Assembly: GCA_037975125.1 (NCBI GenBank)
Contig: JAJQOW010000238.1
Location: 62,501-126,500 of the forward strand
Direction of reading: 5' to 3'
DNA length: 64,000 nucleotides
Origin: Latrodectus hesperus
Lineage: Eukaryota > Arthropoda > Arachnida > Araneae > Theridiidae
Part shown: piece after piece, positions 54,282-64,000 of the stretch
How positions within the stretch are numbered: position 1 is the first letter of the stretch
How the letters are laid out: every line of letters starts with the position of its first letter
Made by a program: the position numbers and the translations under genes
The notes under the pieces: model-generated
The model's database searches: none
The model's input: only the letters and a program-made list of their open reading frames with translations
Told to the model about the DNA's origin: nothing

Positions 54282-55050
54282 CAGTAGAGCTTCAATCATC
54301 TGAACTCCGTTATCCAAATCCCTGATAAGCTCAATCATTTTCAGAATTTCAGAAAAATATTAATTAAATTGAAGATGAAACGGAACGTGAGAAAAGGAGA
54401 GGTAAAATAAGGGAGAAGATGAGAATAAGAGAGAGAGAGACGAGTCTCTTAAAGAATTCAGAACCATTGCTTTGAAAATTCCTGGATGCTCAGAAGTTAT
54501 GATGAAGATATATTAAAATGGATTATGAGTCAGCCACTGGATTTCACATTGAAAATGATGGTCAACTTATTGAAAGTGTTGAGAAAGAAGATGACCTTAA
54601 TGTCCAAGTTGAAGCAGTCAAGTGGACCATCAGCTTGTGAAGCATTTAATATCTCTGAAACTGCTTTGAAGTGGATGCCCGAGTGTAAACCACGTACTTC
54701 TTCTCCCTTTCAAGCGGATGCTTGACTTGGCTGCCCGAAAATGGATGAAGGCGGTGAAACACTACTTCTCTCTCTTCAACAAAGAAGTTCAGCAAGCAAT
54801 GACTTTCATTTACAGCATTGTACACACATACTGTATTAATGTACAACAATTGTTATCTTAACAAGTAAAAGTGAGGCCTTTTCATTAAATTTCTCTTATT
54901 TAACAAACATATATTTTCCTACCAATTTCAACATACAATAATTAATTGAAACAGACCTTTTTTTTTTTTTGAAAAAAACCCGTTTAACTGAATTTATGAT
55001 TATTCTGATGAGGTGCGGTACCAACTGATTCGGATAATTGGTGTTCTGCT
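54282..55050 (+). mobile_element. Tigger/pogo-type DNA transposon remnant
   Basis: The left end CAGTAGAGCTTCAATCATCT follows a TA at 54280-54281. The right end, on the minus strand, reads AGCAGAACACCAATTATCCG and is an imperfect inverted copy, followed by TA. CAGT(A)(G/C)A-type termini with a TTATCCG core are characteristic of the pogo/Tigger group. Only the C-terminal part of the transposase remains inside. Confidence 0.7.
54486..54790 (+). pseudogene. Tigger-type transposase C-terminal remnant
   Basis: Alternating frames read FHIENDGQLIESVEKEDDLN, VQVEAVKWTIS, ACEAFNISETALKWMPEC, and LTWLPENG or ARKWMKAVKHYYFSL. Tigger/Jerky transposases end with an acidic stretch, then a block of the type AxxAxxxALxWxExQ and finally a LRRxxDxAAxKR-type block, and the order here matches. 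The DDE core and DNA-binding domain are missing. Confidence 0.65.
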
Positions 55051-55309
55051 TTAACGTGCTTTTCTTTGACATGCACATTTAGTGAGGTGGGTGCTAAGAA
55101 ATTTCCAGGGTTCGTTACCTGGCGAAACGTATATTGGTCACATAAAGTAGAACAAAACCCACCCAAAAAGCAAAATGCCCAAAAAAGTGATGAATTATAA
55201 GTAAATTTGCAGTTATTAGGCTACATCTAACCGATCATTAAAGTATATTAAATTATAAAATAACCACTGTGTTATTTGATAAATATACAGAAAAATTCAA
55301 CCTATTATG

Positions 55310-55689
55310 TGTTGTTACTTATGACATTTGGACAAGCCAAGCTCGCTATGCCTTTGCAATGTGAATTTAAGTCAATTGGGAGCGTCTTTCGTTTAATCAG
55401 AGCACAATGAAGGTGAAAGTACGACTTTTGCTCTTCAAATTCTCCGATAGATGGCAGCACCAGAGGATTCACTCCATCAATTTTGGCATTGATCTGAAGG
55501 AGGAGTAAATTTCTCCAGACCATTGCACCCATGGTAACTGCTCAACGACCGACCACAGGACTTTCGATTCCACAGATTTAACGAGCACGTATATCGCATG
55601 TACTCGGTGGGTGTTTGGCGGCAATGGGAATCGAACCCCGTCCTTCCGGATGGAAGACCGATACCCTAACCACTAGGCTACCACGGCCC
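55310..55689 (-). mobile_element. SINE, family 2, full length with target duplication
   Basis: On the minus strand it begins GGGCCGTGGTAGCCTAGTGG, containing box A TAGCCTAGTGG (55680-55670), with box B GGGGTTCGATTCCC at 55639-55626. The tRNA part is complete enough to fold its D- and T-arms. The body carries GAACACGTGCTCGTTAAAT-like and GGTAACTGCTCA-type blocks shared with the other two copies. It ends CATAAGTAACAACA without poly-A. TTCAACCTATTAT at 55296-55308 and TTCAACCTACTAT at 55690-55702 are a target duplication with one mismatch. Confidence 0.92.
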
Positions 55690-55703
55690 TTCAACCTACT
55701 ATA

Positions 55704-56639
55704 GATTGCTTAAATTTACAAATATTATATCCAAGAAAATGTAACAATTCTTTTGATATGAAGAGAGAATTTTATTTCATGAGAGCTTAAAGAGATAATT
55801 TCAGCATTTGCGAGTTGTTTAATAAGATAGATAATTCACTTCAAAATATTTTACAATTATTTCTTTACAAATTATAAAAATACTTAAATTAAATATTTGA
55901 TCATGTAAATTGAATCAAACAGTTAAAGTTTTATTTTATTATTATTTTTTTTTTTTTTTACTTTTAAACAGGGATAGAAATTTTACAACTTTTATTTTAA
56001 CAAAAGAAAACACTATCAATTTTGCTGAAATATTTTCACTTCCGAACTAATATTTTTTAAAGAATTATATTCCCTCAATCATTTAGTTTATTTCACAAAT
56101 GTGGTCTGTCTTTTATTCAGAAAATAAAAGTAAAAAAGGAGGAAATCTTTGGCTTTTCTAGAAACATTAGTGGGAAGGAATAACACATAAGCAAAAAATT
56201 TAACTATTACTTTTAGAAATACAAAAAGCTGTTCAATCTGTTACATTTGTGTAGTAAAAAGATTTTATTGAAAACTAAATGTTAATAACTTTTTAACGAA
56301 CCAAAGTAAGTGGCAACATCGAGTTTCATTAAGAATAAATTTTCAAGAAAATATAACTTTTGTTCGCTTAATAGTTCTTAAAGATTTCTTATAATTCCTC
56401 TTTTAAAAGACAGAAAAAATATTCAGAGTGTAGTTTAACTATTCAGAAAGAGTTCATATGAACTATTCCTGTAATTAACTATTAACAATAAAATTATGTT
56501 TTAGTTAAAGTAAAAAAATTAAGTTTTATAAATTGTAGGAAATAAAAATTAAAAGTTTGATTAATAATTCAGATATTCATATGAATGTCCAGTACTAAAA
56601 CATTAATGTACTTACGATTTGTTCCCCCATACTTAGAGC
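55704..56639. other. Anonymous AT-rich DNA between two inverted SINEs
   Basis: No feature recognised. Confidence 0.6.
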
Positions 56640-56650
56640 ATAGATTCATC

Positions 56651-57023
56651 AGGGTCATGGTAGACTAGTGGTTAGGCATCTGCCTTCCGTCTACAAGGAT
56701 TCGACTCCCAAATCCGCTATAGACCCATAAAGGACAAGCTATATACGTGCTCGTTAAATCTACTAAATCGAAAGTCCTGTGGTCGGTCGTTGAGCAGTTA
56801 CCATGAGTGCAATGTCTGTAGAAAATTTTCTCCCCCTCGAGATCAATGTCAAAATTCAGGGAATGGATCCTCTAGTGGTGCCATCTATCGGAGGAGTGCT
56901 TAGCAATGTCATACTTGCACCTTCTTGGTGCTCTGGTTAAACGAAAGTCGCACCCTACTAATTTAAATATGCATAGCATTCTTCAGAGCGAATTTAGCTT
57001 GCCCAAGTGTCATAAGTAACAAC
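56651..57023 (+). mobile_element. SINE, family 2, full length with target duplication
   Basis: The head is GGGTCATGGTAGACTAGTGG, with box A around 56660-56670 and box B GGATTCGACTCCC near 56697-56709. The body matches the copy at 55310-55689 in inverted orientation (GTGCTCGTTAAATCTA, GGTCGGTCGTTGAGCAGTTA, GGTTAAACGAAAG) and ends CATAAGTAACAACA. ATAGATTCAT (56640-56649) and ATATATTCAT (57024-57033) are a probable target duplication. Confidence 0.9.
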
Positions 57024-57033
57024 ATATATTCAT

Positions 57034-59959
<2,926 letters not shown>

Positions 59960-59964
59960 CGAGT

Positions 59965-60420
59965 TTATGGGTAACTGCAACCATGCAATCCTTCACTCTC
60001 TAGGTAATTATTGGTGGTGACATTTCTATGGAGATGAGCACTTTCAACTATTAAAATAAAAGTAGGACCATTTGCTGTTGTACAATCTAACAGTGTAATC
60101 TGGGACATCATCATGGTACCATCACTGCATTCACGTATGTGCGATATCATAAAGAAATTCTTAATGAGAATTTAAGAAAAGGAGAAAAATCATTTATATG
60201 GAGCTCATTTTAACAACCTTAAAATTTCTTTAATATGCCTTTCTGTTAAGTCAGTGCCTCCTAGCTCTAAAGTGTTCATTGAGAAGTATTCCCTTTACTC
60301 ATTCAATAGTGGAACCAATTCTTTTCTTTCACTTTCACTATTAAAATCTATCTTCATTTTAACTTTATTGGAGTTTTTCCTTTTACATTTCTACAATTAA
60401 GTGGATTTGAGATCTTTTCA
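59965..60420 (-). pseudogene. Gypsy linker between protease and reverse transcriptase
   Basis: Minus-strand pieces read KMKIDFNSESERKELVPLLN, then a stop and REYFSMNTLELGGTD. This matches the segment just before the RT of Gypsy elements (L..LL.EYR..F...  ELG.TD). The following open frame of 61 residues at 59965-60150 (ECSDGTMMMSQITLLDCTTA) is not recognised. Confidence 0.45.
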
Positions 60421-60739
60421 ACTTCGATATTTCAGCAGAAATCAACAAATTCTGCCCTTCCAACACACTAACCTGTTGAAAACTTTACAATTTTAACTCC
60501 AATCTTTGCAAAGGAAAAATACATTTTGCCAATTTTATCTTCCAGTAAGCAAGCAGTCTTGAGAAAGACCACCATTATTAACCCATTCTGATATCCTCTG
60601 TATGAAAATCTGATAAAATTCCCTGTATTTTTCTTAATTTAATTCTCTTAAGAAATTTAAGACGAACTCGTTTTTTTCTGTTAGAAAATTACTAAATCGT
60701 TTTTCTTCCGAACACCCGATAGGATATTCTTTTATATCC

Positions 60740-61137
60740 TTATGTAAGTGAGATATGGGAGATCAAACCATGTTCTTACGGTATCAGACGAAAATGCCCC
60801 CCTCGTTATTAATAATTACGTAAGCACTTACTCCTCAACCTGTTACATTATTCACTTCAATCTCAACTTCAATTCTTCCTATTGTAGTCACTGCAGGCAC
60901 CTTTTGACTACCAAAATCATGTAAATTGTTATATTAATTCAGTAACAGAAAGTTTTAATTTACTTGAAGTTTCTCAGCAACTGACATCTTCAAAAGACAA
61001 TATAAACTGTCTGTATCAATTAAAGCTTGTATTTCACCATAATTGTTAAGTTTCACTTTTTTCAAGTATGAAATACTCTCTTCGGTATTTTTTATACCTA
61101 AAAAATAAGCTTTTAAAAATTGAATAGCTATTTTCAA
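60740..61137 (-). pseudogene. Gypsy aspartic protease remnant
   Basis: The open frame 61137-60955 reads KKVKLNNYGEIQALIDTDSL, then YCLLKMSVAEKLQVN. ALIDTDS stands for the active-site ALIDTGS, with the Gly changed to Asp, which would impair the enzyme. After the stop the sequence continues with VPAVTTIGRIEVEIEVNNVT, a stop, and GVSAYVIINNE, the second half of the retropepsin fold as found in arthropod Gypsy elements. Confidence 0.75.
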
Positions 61138-61149
61138 CTTTAGAAAAAC

Positions 61150-62335
61150 AGTGTTTGGCTAGATGACCTATTTTATTAAGTTTTAGAAATGTTATAACTG
61201 GTTTCGGCAAGAACAATCCTTAGAAAAATATCCAAAATTATTGTAGCTGATTCCTCCTTTTCTTTATTTGTGATAAAATACAATGTTTTCATTTTTCATA
61301 ATTAAATCATCTTTAAAAAAAGTTTTGTTTGTCAAAAAATTCTTCTATACCTGGTGGTTTGTTCTAGAAATTTGATCTCAACTTCCTCTTTTTTACTAAA
61401 TAGTGTGGATTAATGAACTTAGACTAATAATTAATAAATTACTTCTTCAGACTCATTATGTTTCATCTGATTTGCTATAATAATGTTGCTCAACTTTTCA
61501 AACATATTTACTCCAAATCGGGTTATCATTCATTGATAAACTTTTTAATTCGTATGCAAAATATTTCATGTATTTGCTTTGTTTTTATAATATGGGAAAA
61601 ATGTTTTAGGAAATTTTTCGGGCATCAATTTATACCACTTTACAAATATCTGTTTAACTTCTTTATAATAGTTTGCAATTTCATCCGTTCCTGCATCGAT
61701 TGTGATACTAAATCATAAGGAAGTAAGCTAAGCAAATATGTAACTCTGAGATTTCGGTTATATCATCTTGCTTCGCCATTTGCTCAACTAATATCTTTTT
61801 CATCCGGATAAAGCTTTTGAACCAAATGGTGAAGTTCCAACCATGATTTTGCTTACGTGCTTTCAACATTTTGATTTGTGTGTGTGACCAAATAAGTTAA
61901 GCAAACTTCCAAACAAATGCATAAATTTTGTGATTGAATATGTAAACTTTGCAATTCAATATTTCTTTCAATTTGTTACAATAATTTTCTCTTAGGGCCT
62001 GTGTTCTTCAATTTCTTCTTGTCCTCTGCTTTCTATAAATTTTTCTATGTGTTCTATGTTTTTTAATTTTTTCTTGATGCTCAATGTTCTACAATTTTTT
62101 TTTTTGTGTTCTATGTTCTAAAATTTTTTCTTGGGGTCTGCATTCTGCAATTTCTTTTTTCTGCTTTTTCCTTTCTTTTCTCATTTTTAAATCATTCTCT
62201 ATCATAATTTTCATGATACTCTTTGTTTAACAAATATATCTTCATTATACCACTCATTTTAAGTCTAACATCTTCAATTAATTCTTTACCTAACATCTTT
62301 AAATCACATTTTCTTTTATTAGCAAAAGCAGACAT
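61150..62335 (-). pseudogene. Gypsy gag remnant with zinc knuckles
   Basis: The probable start is the ATG at 62335: MSAFANKRKCDLKMLGKELI, then EDVRLKMSGIMKIYLLNKEY. After a frameshift comes a charged helical stretch, KMRKERKKQKKEIAECRPQE. The middle is broken by many stops. Near 61180-61250 two Cys-His knuckles remain: CYNNFGYFSKDC (one Cys lost) and, in the same region, KIGHLAKHCFSKVEN (front Cys lost). In intact elements gag packages the RNA. The family assignment leans on the knuckles and the following protease. Confidence 0.6.
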
Positions 62336-62578
62336 TTTTAACTTACGATAGACTTTTTTACACTGCAAAAGTTTTCAAAAAATCTCACTTCTGATTTTGC
62401 TAGATTCTTAGGTAGTAAGCTTAAAACTGATAAATCTTTTGTAGAAGATGAAAACAACTATTTGGTTGCTAAAGCAAATGGATTCGTAACTTGATACATT
62501 TTTTCATATTATCTTTAACGTATTTTGTATTCATAAACCAAACTACCACAACAATGACAACTATTATTCCCTTTCGTA

Positions 62579-62579
62579 A

Positions 62580-62664
<85 letters not shown>
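62579..62664. repeat. AT microsatellite beside a transposon end
   Basis: About 86 bp of alternating AT with two small interruptions. It supplies the TA at which the DD41D-type transposon has inserted (end at 62666). Confidence 0.95.
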
Positions 62665-62665
<1 letters not shown>

Positions 62666-62668
<3 letters not shown>

Positions 62669-64000
62669 GGTGATTATAAAAAAACTTTGCCAACATCTGC
62701 ACTTCTAGCGTCCATTCTATTTAACCGATCAAGATGATACTTCAAATATAGTTCTTTTGAGATATGCGCTGAAGATTCTGTGAATGGCAACACAGTGGCC
62801 CTCGCGGTTACAGTTATAGTGACAGAAACTCGAAATTTTCGAATGGCAACGCCTACTTTTTACCATCGCAAAATGTTCAGCACATGCGAAAACCCTAAAT
62901 AGCGTTGAAACGGTACCGATATGTCCTAAAACCGACGTGTTATACACATACAAACAGTTCTTCAAGGCGCAAGGAGGAATAATGCATACGACAGAGACAA
63001 GACACTGCTCAATGATGAGAACACATAGAGAAAAAATCTTTATTAATTTCAAACATTTTCCACATGAGTGCCATCACAGGCAATTACGCATTGCATGCGG
63101 GAGACGGTGGATAATGTCGCTGCACGCAACATGACACGAGGGATGTTTCCAATCTCACGCCGTATAGAATCCTTTAAGTCCGACAATGTTTGAGGATTGC
63201 ACAGATAAACTCTGGATTTGAGATAGCCCCAAAACCAGAAATCCATAGGCGTCAGATCTGGGGATCGCGCAAGCCACGGAAAAGGATAATAGCGTGAGAT
63301 GATGCAATCACCAAAATGCTGATCCAGGAGCCTTTTAACTGACCTCGCTATATGTGGAGGTGCACCATCTTGCATCCAAACAATGTCATTGAGTGCATTC
63401 AGCCGACGCAACTCCGGTAAGACATAATTTTTCAGCATGGCTGCATACTGAGGGCCCGTTACAGAACATGTTGCAGGGCCAGTCGGGGTCGTTTCCTCAA
63501 AGAAGAACGGGCCCAGAAAAAATGTAGCTGTAATGCCGCACCACGCAGTCACTTTGGCGTCAAATAATGGTACTGGCGCCACAGCATGAGGATTCGTCTC
63601 TCCCCAGTGCACACAATTCTTTGTGTTAATGCTGCCATTTAAGGTGAAATGCGCCTCGTCCGTCCATAGTATGCGAAGTGGCCAGTCGTTATCCGCATCA
63701 TATCGTAACAAAAATGCATTTGCCCAGTCCAGACGTTGTTGTGGGTCACCCGGCTCCAACATCTGGACGCGCTGGAACCGATAGGGAAACATGTGAAGTA
63801 CCGAGCGCAAGAGCTTGCGGACCGTTGAGTTCGGAATATCCAACACGCGCGCTATGCCTCTTGCGGTTTCTGTGTGTCCTGCAGTCACTGTATGGTGCAC
63901 TTCCATGACAACGTCCTCAGAAACAGTTGGCCGTCCGGAGCACTGTTTGTCACAGGTGCAGCCTGTATCTTCGAATTTCCGCACTAAATCACGCAGAGCT
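62666..64000 (-). mobile_element. DD41D-type Tc1/mariner element, incomplete at window edge
   Basis: The terminus CAGGGTGATTATAAAAAAAC begins directly after TA at 62664-62665. About 380 bp of untranslated sequence precede the transposase stop codon. The other terminus lies beyond position 64000. The visible transposase shows no frame break, so the copy may be young. Confidence 0.85.
63049..64000 (-). CDS. Tc1/mariner-superfamily transposase, DD41D type, 5' end outside window
   Basis: Cuts and pastes its own element at TA dinucleotides. The frame is open from the window edge (ALRDLVRKFEDTGCTCDKQC) to the stop at 63049; the true start lies beyond 64000. The N-terminal part is a helix-turn-helix with GRPTVSEDVVMEVHHTV and GIARVLDIPNSTVRKLLRSV. 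The catalytic domain reads ILWTDEAHFTLNGSINTKNC (first Asp), DIVWMQDGAPPHIARSVKRL (second Asp) and RSPDLTPMDFWFWGYLKSRV (third Asp). I count 41 residues between the second and third Asp, a spacing reported for the rosa/Visitor-type families. The N-terminus also resembles the DUF4817 domain common in arthropod transposons. All catalytic residues are present and no stop occurs over 317 codons. It is possibly functional. Confidence 0.9.
   Translation of the reverse strand, partial: ALRDLVRKFEDTGCTCDKQCSGRPTVSEDVVMEVHHTVTAGHTETARGIARVLDIPNSTVRKLLRSVLHMFPYRFQRVQMLEPGDPQQRLDWANAFLLRYDADNDWPLRILWTDEAHFTLNGSINTKNCVHWGETNPHAVAPVPLFDAKVTAWCGITATFFLGPFFFEETTPTGPATCSVTGPQYAAMLKNYVLPELRRLNALNDIVWMQDGAPPHIARSVKRLLDQHFGDCIISRYYPFPWLARSPDLTPMDFWFWGYLKSRVYLCNPQTLSDLKDSIRREIGNIPRVMLRAATLSTVSRMQCVIACDGTHVENV

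Larger units (their letters stand above)
59960..62335 (-). mobile_element. Ty3/Gypsy LTR retrotransposon, gag and protease region
   Basis: A minus-strand remnant with gag start, zinc knuckles, aspartic protease and the linker toward reverse transcriptase, in the normal order. No reverse transcriptase or LTR was found; the linker breaks off near 59960. It is a different copy, and probably a different family, from the pol remnant at 9912-12100, which covers the complementary part of the coding region. Confidence 0.75.

Noticed and set aside
54984..55166. Minus-strand frames of 60 residues after the Tigger remnant
   Set aside because: Overlapping frames without domains, running through the right terminus of the element.
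55626..55689. A true tRNA gene on the minus strand
   Set aside because: The tRNA-like head continues into a 300-bp body shared with two other copies and is flanked by a target duplication, so it is a SINE.
63678..63908. Plus-strand frame of 76 residues
   Set aside because: Antisense to the DD41D transposase.

Overview
This window looks like a stretch of a large, AT-rich arthropod nuclear genome, most likely a spider or another arachnid. That assignment is inference. It rests on very AT-rich non-coding DNA, long AT and GT microsatellites, and dense remains of eukaryotic transposons: mariner, Tc1, Tigger/pogo, Helitron, Ty3/Gypsy, an I-type LINE and tRNA-derived SINEs. I found no host gene with convincing exons, no true tRNA or rRNA gene, and nothing prokaryotic (no operon, CRISPR array or phage). 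Almost every short open reading frame in the window is either a piece of a decayed transposon or chance coding in AT or GT repeats.

Layout. 0-8 kb: AT repeats, then two Helitrons in direct tandem (2.9-5.6 kb), one carrying the end of a Helitron helicase and one without it. 8-13.6 kb: a tRNA-derived SINE with a 9-bp target duplication, a broken Ty3/Gypsy pol (RT, integrase, C-terminal domain) and a dead Tc1-like transposase. 14-22 kb: mostly anonymous DNA, with an 821-bp internally deleted LINE derivative between 11-bp direct repeats (16.8-17.6 kb) and a Tc1 N-terminal relic. 22.4-27.7 kb: a near full-length I-group LINE on the minus strand (ORF1 with zinc knuckles; ORF2 with endonuclease, FADD reverse transcriptase and RNase H), broken by stops and frameshifts. 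28-31 kb: two layers of direct duplication (units of about 0.85 kb and 0.22 kb), with the LINE 3' end embedded between the smaller units.

35-50 kb: an internally deleted mariner with 31-bp inverted termini and an in-frame fused ORF, several minisatellites and tandem repeats, LINE RNase H fragments, a second deleted mariner, and a decayed Tc1. 50-57 kb: anonymous DNA, a Tigger/pogo remnant, and copies of one SINE family in opposite orientation. 57.7-59.1 kb: an uninterrupted GT repeat of 1,378 bp. 60-62.4 kb: a decayed Ty3/Gypsy gag-pro region. The right edge carries the best-preserved gene, a DD41D-type Tc1/mariner transposase that runs off the window.

I did not find a new multi-gene system. 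The most unusual items are the giant GT tract, the tandem Helitron pair, the deleted LINE with target duplications, the 28-30 kb duplication, the paired dispersed repeats about 34-37 kb apart in the same order, and the apparently uninterrupted DD41D transposase. All coordinates and translations were worked out by eye; family names rest on motif recognition, not on a database search.
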